DNA of 64,000 nt from Nitrososphaeria archaeon (GTDB taxonomy: Archaea; Thermoproteota; Nitrososphaeria; Nitrososphaerales; JANXEG01), in the NCBI GenBank assembly GCA_029775915.1, contig JARVKA010000003.1, forward strand, positions 140,997-204,996, read 5' to 3'. Shown here piece after piece: positions 45,112 through 53,076 of this stretch. The position numbers were made by a program, and so were the translations under genes. The notes beneath the pieces were generated by a model, which was not told where the DNA came from, did not search any database, and was given only the letters and a program-made list of their open reading frames with translations. How positions within the stretch are numbered: the first letter of the stretch is position 1; the number at the start of each line of letters is the position of its first letter.

Positions 45112-46170
45112 TTATTCGCTTAATCTCACTTTTTGTAAAAATGATATTACGGTATCTTTATTTGGAGGGGTTGCTTGAGAAACATATAAAGCACCACAAG
45201 CATTTGCAAAAATTAATCGATCCTCAGCCTTAAAATTAGCGAGATAGCCAAAAATATTTCCAGCATCCCAAACATCACCAGCACCCGTTGAAACCTTTTG
45301 ATTCACTTTAAAGCAAGGTACACAAAAGGTATCTTTACCATTGCTAGTAGCTGAGCAAATGGATGTGTGTAAATCCACAATTGTATTTAATTTAAGAGAG
45401 AGATTCGTTGTAATTCTTTCAATATCAATTTTTGTAAATTTAATTGGTAAAGGCTCAAGATTCATTAATTTGGCCAATCCAAAAGCCTCATTTTCATTCA
45501 CACTTATCATATCAACCAAACCTTTTTTTAAAATTAAATTTATAACATCTTTAAAATCGTTAAGCCTCGTTGTAAAATCAGCTGGAGAGAATAATGTTTT
45601 AACACCCATACTCTTTCCAAACTCAAAAACTCTTAAAGCAAGTTCAGTTCCAAAATGGTAATTAGCTGCCCAATTCGTAATCACAATCATCTCAGCCTCA
45701 CGAATCTTATTAAAGTCGTAATCACTCAATAAATTTGGATTAAAATTAGCTATATCACCTACATCACTTAACATTATATTCACTAAACGATTCGATTCCT
45801 CAAACTCTAAAGCTACCGTATATCCGGGCTTTCCTTTTATAACTCTTAACTCAACATTTTTCAATTCTGAGAAGGTTTTTGAAAGTAAAGTATAGGAATG
45901 ATTATCAGCAATTGTAATTAAGTTTGTTTTCACACCTAATTTACCTAAAGCATAAGCTATATTTACTGCATTACCGCCTTTACACTCAAATTGCTCAACA
46001 CCATGAATACTACCCCCACCATAATCAATTTTAATCCTTAATTTTTCTAAAATATCTTTTAATGATTTCAATCTAACAAATCGATCTATAAAAAAGTCTG
46101 GGAGAATAACGACTTTACCTAGCTCGATACTATTTTTTATAAGATTGCAAAGATTTGAGTAATCGCTCAT
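45112..46170 (-). CDS. PfkB-family carbohydrate kinase
   Basis: A ribokinase-family sugar or nucleoside kinase of 352 residues. The N-terminal motif GGSIHGVEQFECKGGNAVNI and AYALGKLGVKTNLITIADNH match PfkB motif 1, and VSTGAGDVWDAGNIFGYLAN carries the catalytic aspartate of motif 2. The middle part is VNENEAFGLAKLM. The N-terminal 25 residues (NLCNLIKNSIELGKVVILPD) extend beyond the usual start. The substrate is unknown. It follows the guaB stop convergently by 25 bp. Confidence 0.87.
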   Translation of the reverse strand: MSDYSNLCNLIKNSIELGKVVILPDFFIDRFVRLKSLKDILEKLRIKIDYGGGSIHGVEQFECKGGNAVNIAYALGKLGVKTNLITIADNHSYTLLSKTFSELKNVELRVIKGKPGYTVALEFEESNRLVNIMLSDVGDIANFNPNLLSDYDFNKIREAEMIVITNWAANYHFGTELALRVFEFGKSMGVKTLFSPADFTTRLNDFKDVINLILKKGLVDMISVNENEAFGLAKLMNLEPLPIKFTKIDIERITTNLSLKLNTIVDLHTSICSATSNGKDTFCVPCFKVNQKVSTGAGDVWDAGNIFGYLANFKAEDRLIFANACGALYVSQATPPNKDTVISFLQKVRLSE

Positions 46171-46195
46171 TTTTAAATAGCATTAAAAATGCTAA

Positions 46196-46882
46196 TCATT
46201 TAATATAGCTAATCGCAATACTTCTAATTAAATCGATAACATCTTCATATCTATCCGCTATATTCTCTAAAAATTCAATAATATCTTTCAATAAAAAAGC
46301 ATACTTAAATTTACGCGGATCGTCAAACATATCCATAAGTGCTGGGATTATAGAGTCTCTCCTTAAATCATCAATCTCTTCCTCTAACCTCTCAACCTTA
46401 TCAGCTATCTTTAAAGTCTCTTTAGGATTGATAAATAACTTATTAAAAGCATCTATTGTTAAGATTGACATTTCTACTAATATTTCGGCTTGCTTTTTCA
46501 AATCACTACTTAATGGTTCACCAATCTCTTTATGTGGCACATATTTTAATCTACCTACAGCGGCTTTTGCAAATGATGCGGCATCGTCTGCTGTAGTTAA
46601 TAATTTAATAATATCCTCACGATTTATAGGGTGAAAAATACCTTTTGTGAGTTCTGCTACTATATTCTTTTTAATGTCATCACCTTCACGCTCCTTCACA
46701 AAGATATTTTGTGCATAAATCTTAGCATTAATTTCATCACCTTTAAGTAATGCACGAATACAATCCCTTGATTCAATAATTACCTCTTTAATTTTGTTTA
46801 AATGCTCTTCACAAAGTTTTAACGCCTTTTTTTCTTTCTCTCTACCAAACCATATAGCGGAGCTAAAGCTTTTAAACTTCAA
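46196..46882 (-). CDS. DUF47/PhoU-like phosphate transport regulator
   Basis: A helical protein of 228 residues from the TTG at 46882, whose codon overlaps the TGA of the upstream permease gene (TTGA). The family start SSAIWFGREKEKKALKLCEE follows directly; the ORF-track start at 46957 lies within the permease gene and is rejected. Conserved parts are AEVTK-like VAELTKGIFHPINREDIIKL and VERLEEEIDDLRRDSIIPAL. DUF47 proteins accompany Pit permeases and probably control phosphate uptake. Confidence 0.9.
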   Translation of the reverse strand: MKFKSFSSAIWFGREKEKKALKLCEEHLNKIKEVIIESRDCIRALLKGDEINAKIYAQNIFVKEREGDDIKKNIVAELTKGIFHPINREDIIKLLTTADDAASFAKAAVGRLKYVPHKEIGEPLSSDLKKQAEILVEMSILTIDAFNKLFINPKETLKIADKVERLEEEIDDLRRDSIIPALMDMFDDPRKFKYAFLLKDIIEFLENIADRYEDVIDLIRSIAISYIK

Positions 46883-47895
46883 GCTGATAAAAATGGTATT
46901 ATCGTAATATATAAGGTTATGCTTAATACTATGGTAGTGGGTAATGTTAAAGCCCAAGCCAAAATAATCCTCGTTACGATTATTTTATCCACACCACTAC
47001 CACCCACCAAGCCTACACCTATGATAGATCCTATGGATGAATGTGTGGTGGAGATTGGCATACCATAACCAAAGATAATATATGGTATCGTGGTGAATAG
47101 GTAAACAATGAGTGCATTCGATAACTCTGCAGCAAAGCCTGTAATTGGTACTAAATGAGTGGTTTTCATGCCTGCCACTTTAATCACTCTTGGCCCTAAG
47201 CTTAACCCACCTATTAAAATACCCACACAACCTAATAAAGCCATGAAGAACATAGCTGTATTATCTGGTATTTTACCAAGCTCTTTAGTTACTGTAACGA
47301 ATACACCCGTTGCATTTGCCACATCATTAGCACCAAATGAATAAGCGGAGAAACAAAGAGAGCTTATCAATAACCATTTAATCAATCGATCTATAGTTTG
47401 CGTATCCCAACGTAATTTTTTAAAGATTGAAGTTGAAATATAGTAAAGGGCTATTGCAAGGATTAATGAAAGAATAGGTGATAAAATCATACTGATGAAT
47501 ATTTTATCTGCTACAGCCCAATTCACCCTTTCCAAACCATATGCAGCGATACCATATCCAATTACCGCACCGACTATGGAATGCGTGGTTGAGATTGGCA
47601 TACCTATCCAACTGCACAAACCGATCCATAAAACTGCGGAGAGGGTTATAACAAGTGATCCTGGAATAGAAATGTATGGAACTATGCCTCGATCCAAAGT
47701 TTTCATCACCATATAACCTTGGAGTAACGCACCAAGAGCAGTAAAAATGGCGAAAAGATAAATTGCTTTATTTATGGATATTATACCAGCCCCCACTGCA
47801 CACTCAGTGGGATTAGAAGCATCATTCGCACCAATAGCCCATGCGATCATAAATGAAAGAATTATACCAATAGCGTAAATTGTTAATGCATCCAT
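46879..47895 (-). CDS. pitA: Low-affinity inorganic phosphate permease (Pit family)
   Basis: A 338-residue membrane protein with about ten transmembrane segments. The duplicated Pit signature is seen as AIGANDASNPTECAVGAGII and SFGANDVANATGVFVTVTKE. The paired GMPISTTHSIVGAVIG and GMPISTTHSSIGSIIG motifs support the inverted two-repeat fold. It imports phosphate with a cation. Its stop overlaps the start of the DUF47 partner, indicating translational coupling. Confidence 0.94.
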   Translation of the reverse strand: MDALTIYAIGIILSFMIAWAIGANDASNPTECAVGAGIISINKAIYLFAIFTALGALLQGYMVMKTLDRGIVPYISIPGSLVITLSAVLWIGLCSWIGMPISTTHSIVGAVIGYGIAAYGLERVNWAVADKIFISMILSPILSLILAIALYYISTSIFKKLRWDTQTIDRLIKWLLISSLCFSAYSFGANDVANATGVFVTVTKELGKIPDNTAMFFMALLGCVGILIGGLSLGPRVIKVAGMKTTHLVPITGFAAELSNALIVYLFTTIPYIIFGYGMPISTTHSSIGSIIGVGLVGGSGVDKIIVTRIILAWALTLPTTIVLSITLYITIIPFLSA

Positions 47896-48202
47896 ATCAA
47901 TTCAGCACCTTGCAAATAAAGAAGTTTTAGAAGAAAAAGAAGAAAAGAGAGGTAATTATGAGTTAAGCTCAATCTATCATCTCTATTCATACACTTATTG
48001 ATAAATTTATCCAATGAATTATAGTAGATTGTTAGATGAGCAGAATAAGCGAAATTATTTGGTAATCTTTAAGTGGTTAAGGCTGAATATTACTATTTGG
48101 CAACAAAATTGATTAAGGATTCATGAAGCTATATTATGGTTTCAAAACCACTTAAACTCAGCAGATTTAAATTTTGGACCCATGATATATATTAGGTATT
48201 AA
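47896..48202. repeat. Intergenic region with an 11-bp inverted repeat
   Basis: About 306 bp between the divergent permease and HepT genes hold no ORF. TTTAAGTGGTT at 48068-48078 is matched exactly by AACCACTTAAA at 48146-48156, with 67 bases between. The repeat sits upstream of the toxin-antitoxin pair and may be a regulatory site or an insertion boundary. Confidence 0.4.
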
Positions 48203-48637
48203 ATGGCTATTAATCGAGAACTTATCGAAGCGAGAATTAGAGAGATTAATGATACCATTCGAATACTCAAAGAGTTAATAGAGAAGGATTTTGAAAGATT
48301 AACGCTCCATGAAAAATTTTCAATGAGGTATCTTGTGATTCAACTTGTTGAAGCCGCTTCAAGCATATGTGCTCACATTCTTTACATCGTTTTTAATGAG
48401 AGGATTGAAGGCTTTCCTGAATGCTTCTCAAGGCTTGGAGTTAAAGATATTATACCAGAAGCTTTAGCACTTAAGCTCGCCTCAGCCGCTCGCCTTAGAA
48501 ATTTACTCGTGCATAGATATTGGATAATATCTGACAAAAAAGTTTATGAAAATGTTAAGGATGGGTTAAAGGATTTTGAAGATTTTACTCTATATATAAG
48601 GGAAAGGATGGAGAAGTTTGGCTCGAAGAGATTTTAA
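48203..48637 (+). CDS. hepT: HepT-type HEPN toxin
   Basis: A 144-residue helical HEPN protein. The RNase motif RX4HXY is present as RNLLVHRYW at about residues 100-108, with SRLGVKDIIPEALALKLASA before it. HepT toxins cleave RNA (for example tRNA ends) and are silenced when the MntA partner adds AMP to the tyrosine of this motif. The gene overlaps the nucleotidyltransferase gene by 20 bases. It is intact. Confidence 0.88.
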   Translation: MAINRELIEARIREINDTIRILKELIEKDFERLTLHEKFSMRYLVIQLVEAASSICAHILYIVFNERIEGFPECFSRLGVKDIIPEALALKLASAARLRNLLVHRYWIISDKKVYENVKDGLKDFEDFTLYIRERMEKFGSKRF

Positions 48638-49034
48638 ATATTATGAATTGCCATTTGATGAAAAGATGAATATTCTTGAGAAGGTGAAAATTGAGCTAAT
48701 AGATTTAGATGTTGTATTCGCTTATGTTTATGGAAGCTTTTTGCAAAGGTCTTTATTCAAAGATTTGGATGTAGCGGTGTGGATAAAGAATAGTAGTGAG
48801 GCTTTCAATTACACCATTAACGCTTCAGCTAAAATTAGTTGCAAACTTAACATACCGGTAGATATCCAAGTTTTGAACGAGGCGCCTCTCCCATTCAAAT
48901 ACCATGTTTTCACACAAGGCCGATTGTTATTTTCAAAGAATGAGGATTTGAGATTAAGAATTGTGGACGAGGTTATTAGACAGTATCTAGATGTAAAAAT
49001 ATTAATGGATATTACATCAACCAAAAAAAGTTAA
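48618..49034 (+). CDS. mntA: MntA-type minimal nucleotidyltransferase antitoxin
   Basis: A 138-residue protein with a TTG start. The nucleotidyltransferase motif is YVYGSFLQRSLFKDLDVAVW, with the two metal-binding aspartates of DLDV; the spacing between GS and DLD is eight residues, two shorter than the usual GSX10DXD. The third acidic position may be in NIPVDIQVLNE. It overlaps the HepT gene and would AMPylate that toxin. No mobile-element genes are next to the pair. Confidence 0.87.
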   Translation: MARRDFKYYELPFDEKMNILEKVKIELIDLDVVFAYVYGSFLQRSLFKDLDVAVWIKNSSEAFNYTINASAKISCKLNIPVDIQVLNEAPLPFKYHVFTQGRLLFSKNEDLRLRIVDEVIRQYLDVKILMDITSTKKS

Positions 49035-49138
49035 GATAGAGATATTAAATGTAAGCGAAATCGTTAAAATAATGTTTGAGGAAAAGCTAAATTTTATTAT
49101 ATATTTTATTATTTAAGGAATAAGATTTTAACCAAGCG

Positions 49139-49945
49139 TTATTGTGAAAGAGTTTTATTAGCCATAATTTTCAACAAGTCTTTGAGTGAGTGAATCGCAT
49201 TTATTGAATTTGATATGGGCGCATAATCGATAAGTGGAATGTTTAGCATATCGGCTTCTAAGACCTTTTCATCATACGGGATTAAAGAAGTTAATTTTAA
49301 ATCATTCTTTTTTAACTCTTCCTCTAAAAATCCTTTTTGCTTTTCATTTCGAACTTTGTTACCAACAATAATTATATTCTTAACATTCAAATCTTTAGCT
49401 AACTTCACTATCCTTACCGTAGTATCAACCGATTGAATACTCGGTTCAACCACATTTAAAATAAAATCAAAACCTCTTACTATACCTCTCCCTAAGTGCT
49501 CCAATCCAGCTTCCATATCAACCACTATTACATCTTTAGATTCGATTAATAAATGCCTGAATAATGCTCTTAATAATGAGTTAGCTGGACACATACAACC
49601 AGAACCAGCAGATTTAACAGTCCCCATAACCAATAATCTCACATTATCAGGCCCCATCACACTATACTTTTCTGCTATATCATGAACCTTGGGGGTTAAG
49701 CTAAAAACGCTACCTATAGAGCCAGGTCTTGCACCAGTTCTCTCTTCAATAAGATCATTATTATCAGCTAAAGGTATAATCTTTGATGAGATTGATTTAT
49801 CAATACCTAATGAGTGGGCAAGATTCATAGCTGGATCGGCATCAATCGCTAAAACTAAATAACCATCTTTAGCAAATAAGCGCGCTAAATTTGCAGCTAT
49901 AGTAGTTTTACCTACTCCACCCTTACCAACTACAGCTATCTTCAT
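49139..49945 (-). CDS. cooC: CooC-type nickel-insertion ATPase, CODH operon copy
   Basis: A 268-residue SIMIBI ATPase that loads nickel into CODH. It has the deviant Walker A motif VVGKGGVGKTTIAANLARLF, IDADPAMNLAHSLGIDKS and the CxC metal motif GSGCMCPANSLLRALF that lies at the dimer interface. VVDMEAGLEHLGRGIVRGFD is the Walker B region. It is the last gene of the cdhA-cdhB-cooC operon, 24 bases after cdhB. A paralogue with a different CxC context ends the second operon. Confidence 0.92.
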   Translation of the reverse strand: MKIAVVGKGGVGKTTIAANLARLFAKDGYLVLAIDADPAMNLAHSLGIDKSISSKIIPLADNNDLIEERTGARPGSIGSVFSLTPKVHDIAEKYSVMGPDNVRLLVMGTVKSAGSGCMCPANSLLRALFRHLLIESKDVIVVDMEAGLEHLGRGIVRGFDFILNVVEPSIQSVDTTVRIVKLAKDLNVKNIIIVGNKVRNEKQKGFLEEELKKNDLKLTSLIPYDEKVLEADMLNIPLIDYAPISNSINAIHSLKDLLKIMANKTLSQ

Positions 49946-49969
49946 TGCAAACTTCCATTATAATTGAGT

Positions 49970-50509
49970 TTACTTTAATTGCGTTATAATTTCATTAAGT
50001 TGAGTGCGCCATTCATCAATAGTGAGATTCGGAAAAGACCACGAAGCATGTGGTTGATAAGTTCTATCGAGAGAGATTGTTCTTAAATTAGGTGCAGAGT
50101 GTTTAAGTCCAGATAAAATCGTCCACTCCATATAGTATGGAAGTCCCACAAATATAGCAAGATCATAAGGACCATTACCATCTAAACCTCGCCACTCTGA
50201 ATCTTTAAGTCTATTAGCAATATCTATGGCTGGCATTGAAAAAACATTCTCAACCCCCCTCTCTTTAAACTCTTTAATAATATGGGCTGTAGCTACTATT
50301 GGTATTTGTTTAGCATTAGCGATCTCTATTACGTAATCAATAAGCTTCTTCTCATCAATATTAATCTTTGTAGCTTCATGGCCTACGATCATTATAGGGC
50401 GCTTAGCTCTTTTTATAAGAGTTACAACTGCAATAGGCTTTGTAATTACGAATGCTTTTAATGGTCCTGGGATCTCAGCCGTTTGCCAAGGTTCTGCGCT
50501 CATAATCAC
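49970..50509 (-). CDS. cdhB: CODH/ACS complex epsilon subunit CdhB
   Basis: A 179-residue protein of the archaeal CODH epsilon family. It has AEPWQTAEIPGPLKAFVITK, RPIMIVGHEATKINIDEKKL, ANAKQIPIVATAHIIKEF and YDLAIFVGLPYYMEWTILSG. It forms a complex with the alpha subunit and may pass electrons through an FAD-binding-like fold. The start overlaps the end of cdhA by four bases. The archaeal presence of this subunit separates the complex from bacterial CODH. Confidence 0.93.
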   Translation of the reverse strand: MIMSAEPWQTAEIPGPLKAFVITKPIAVVTLIKRAKRPIMIVGHEATKINIDEKKLIDYVIEIANAKQIPIVATAHIIKEFKERGVENVFSMPAIDIANRLKDSEWRGLDGNGPYDLAIFVGLPYYMEWTILSGLKHSAPNLRTISLDRTYQPHASWSFPNLTIDEWRTQLNEIITQLK

Positions 50510-52851
50510 TCACGCTTAATCAATCTTGGTAAAAGGGTTGGATCTGGGATTACATTCTCTTTCCAACCTTTTTCTCTTAAAATCTTCATTACTTCATCTT
50601 TAATCATAATAGGAATATCAGATTCTCTTCTAACAAAGTAATGTATATCATCTGGCATAGTACCATAAAATCGCTTATGCAAATCAACATAATGTGAAAG
50701 TTTAATCGCTCTTCCCCTTGTAGTATCATTAGGTCTCATACAAAGCTTTGCTGCCATTACCATAGCTTCTTCTTTTGTCTCAGCAACGTAGAATAAATGT
50801 TCAGGACAAGGACCCACATACACTTTCTCGCCTGTACGTGCATCATATACATACCAATCTTCTTCACGATCTTTTCTACCTAATAACATACGGCGATACT
50901 TTGAGCCATGTGGACCAACAATTACTGGTACACCCAATCTCCAAAATCCACTCGCTATTGATGCTGCTTTTTGTGACATAGCACCCCATGCTATACCAAC
51001 TGCACCAACCCTATTATGAATATAATCAGCAATCTCCTCATAATTCGCACGAAGTTTTCTTTTTGCAAAAATACTTGCAATTTTTATAGCAGCACCAGCA
51101 ATATGGGAGTTTGCAACACAAGAACCTACATTAACTAAGCCACCAGCATCAAAATCTCCTGAGAATTGCTCATAAAGAGTTTTACCTTCTTCATCACGAT
51201 ACATACCTATAGACATCGCTGAACATCCAGAAGCTACAACAATATATCTTCTCTTTGCAAACTCCTCAGCCATTTGAGCTACTTCAATCCCTCCATTTGA
51301 GTAATTTGAGCACCCGACTAACGCTATAACACCAGGTATTTCACCAAGAACTATAGGCCCTCCAACCTTCCGAATCTCAACATCTTGAATAGCGCCTCTC
51401 CCAGCTCTAACTTTAAACTTCTCTTCTCTTGTCCTTCTTTCAGATGCACCTATTATAAAGCTATGAATAGGTTGATTGTTAATACATGCATGTTCACAAC
51501 GCCCACAACCTATACATAAATCATATAAATTCGCTAAACCATCCAAAACTCCTTGACTTGCTTGCCTCATCGCTTCAGGGATTGGTAAATCATTTGGACA
51601 TGCTCTTCTACATGGTGAATAGCGACATTGTGAGCATTTCTTAGCACCCTCAATAATACTTTTTGCATCAGGTATAACTTTAAACTTCATTCTCTTTGGA
51701 GCTAAAAGTAAAGCGGTTTTAACCGCTACCTCAGCTACTTTTTGAGTATCGAGAATAAATGCGCCTGGTGCTTTCCTATCTACAAGATCTGATACAATCC
51801 GATCTACTGAGTCGAAGGTTCGATTTGGTAAGCCAAGGCAATCCTTCTCTGTTGTAGCGATTACAGGAGTCATCGTTCTTTGTGCTTCTATTAAAACATC
51901 GGTGCGAATACATTGTTCATCAACGACGATCACATCAGCCAAACCACTTCTAATGAATCTTAATTGCCAAGATAAAGGACCAATGATTTTAGCTTTAGGA
52001 TTGTATCTCGTGAGATCATGAGCAGTGCAACATATACCAGCAACTTCAACATTTCCCATAAGACCTGTTTCACTCAAATAATCAATGATTTGAGCTGCTG
52101 GAGGTACATTATGACCTATTACAAGAATAACAGGCTTTGTAGAATCAATAACACCCATACCTATATCCACAAGAGGAGCATTGGGATCAGCTTTTGGAAA
52201 GCCGAAAGCTGATACTTGAGCTATATCAGCCACTTCCATAGCGAGGTGATCGATCATACCAGCATGAAAGACTTTTGATTCAAAGTCTATATTATTTCCT
52301 TCTTGACCCGTATGAGTCGATGAGAGTAGTTGTGTAATTTGATTTTCAACATAATCCAATACTTCTTCTAAATCGCCTAAAGTTTTAGGCTTCTCACCAT
52401 AAACTAATCTTGTAATTGGAGCCTCTATCTCAACCCCAGTTCCTAAATCGATTGGGCTATCACGACCATACTTTTCGATTAAATACTCTACAAGATGCCT
52501 TGAATGAGCAGCATGTGTAGCAGCACCAATACAGCATGCAAGAAGAACGATACGTGATTGTTGGCACCATATATCTAAACCACAAGCACCTCTTTTACCT
52601 TGTGTTAAATCGCATTTACCCATAGTGCATAAGCAACAAACATCACAATAAGGCATGTAAAATGGTTTGTATCTTTGAAGAAGTTTATAATCCCAATCTC
52701 TTAAAGTTGTTAATGTGGGAGCAGGAGTAGGACCCATTGGTTCAATCCATTCTTCAGTAATAACTCGTCCTATTGACAATTGAAGATTGCTAATTTCAGC
52801 CAACTCACTCTTTAACTTATCTAACTTTACGCTAATCCCTTTTTTACTCAT
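50506..52851 (-). CDS. cdhA: CODH/ACS complex alpha subunit CdhA (Ni-Fe-S CO dehydrogenase)
   Basis: A 781-residue nickel CO dehydrogenase that interconverts CO and CO2. The N-terminal cysteines MPYCDVCCLCTMGKCDLTQG bind the B/D clusters. Near residues 410-460 a two-cluster ferredoxin insert (CSQCRYSPCRRACPNDLP and CIGCGRCEHACINNQP) is specific to the archaeal alpha subunit. Candidate C-cluster ligands are in VAGICCTAHDL, ALVGCSNYSNGG, VASGCSAMSIG and VNVGSCVANSH. It is the first gene of a minus-strand operon with cdhB and a cooC. The promoter region faces the RACo-type gene. Confidence 0.95.
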   Translation of the reverse strand: MSKKGISVKLDKLKSELAEISNLQLSIGRVITEEWIEPMGPTPAPTLTTLRDWDYKLLQRYKPFYMPYCDVCCLCTMGKCDLTQGKRGACGLDIWCQQSRIVLLACCIGAATHAAHSRHLVEYLIEKYGRDSPIDLGTGVEIEAPITRLVYGEKPKTLGDLEEVLDYVENQITQLLSSTHTGQEGNNIDFESKVFHAGMIDHLAMEVADIAQVSAFGFPKADPNAPLVDIGMGVIDSTKPVILVIGHNVPPAAQIIDYLSETGLMGNVEVAGICCTAHDLTRYNPKAKIIGPLSWQLRFIRSGLADVIVVDEQCIRTDVLIEAQRTMTPVIATTEKDCLGLPNRTFDSVDRIVSDLVDRKAPGAFILDTQKVAEVAVKTALLLAPKRMKFKVIPDAKSIIEGAKKCSQCRYSPCRRACPNDLPIPEAMRQASQGVLDGLANLYDLCIGCGRCEHACINNQPIHSFIIGASERRTREEKFKVRAGRGAIQDVEIRKVGGPIVLGEIPGVIALVGCSNYSNGGIEVAQMAEEFAKRRYIVVASGCSAMSIGMYRDEEGKTLYEQFSGDFDAGGLVNVGSCVANSHIAGAAIKIASIFAKRKLRANYEEIADYIHNRVGAVGIAWGAMSQKAASIASGFWRLGVPVIVGPHGSKYRRMLLGRKDREEDWYVYDARTGEKVYVGPCPEHLFYVAETKEEAMVMAAKLCMRPNDTTRGRAIKLSHYVDLHKRFYGTMPDDIHYFVRRESDIPIMIKDEVMKILREKGWKENVIPDPTLLPRLIKRE

Positions 52852-53076
52852 AATTCAAACACCACTTTTATAAATGAATGATATGAAAGATGCATGTATG
52901 TAGAAGCTTTTCTATAAACTTGATTATTAATGAACATTTTGGCTCATTATTTCGGGCTTTAAGCTAACTTATAGGTTTTTTGGAAAGTTTGATAAGAGAA
53001 TATGATAAATCACCTTTATTTAATTCATCTCAAATAAATGGATAAATAACACTTTTTAGCAATAAAACTACATTGA
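52852..53076. promoter_or_regulatory. Divergent promoter region between cdhA and the RACo-type gene
   Basis: This 225-bp gap must contain promoters for both the CODH operon and the activator gene. It is AT-rich and includes TTTATTTAAT and AAATGGATAAATAAC as candidate TATA elements for the plus-strand gene. I see no strong palindrome. Shared regulation of the two transcripts is plausible. Confidence 0.4.

Noticed and set aside
45341-45661. 106-residue plus-strand ORF
   Set aside because: It is fully inside the PfkB kinase gene and is a shadow.
46883-46957. N-terminal extension of the DUF47 protein in the ORF track
   Set aside because: It lies within the Pit permease gene; the TTG overlapping the permease stop gives the family start.
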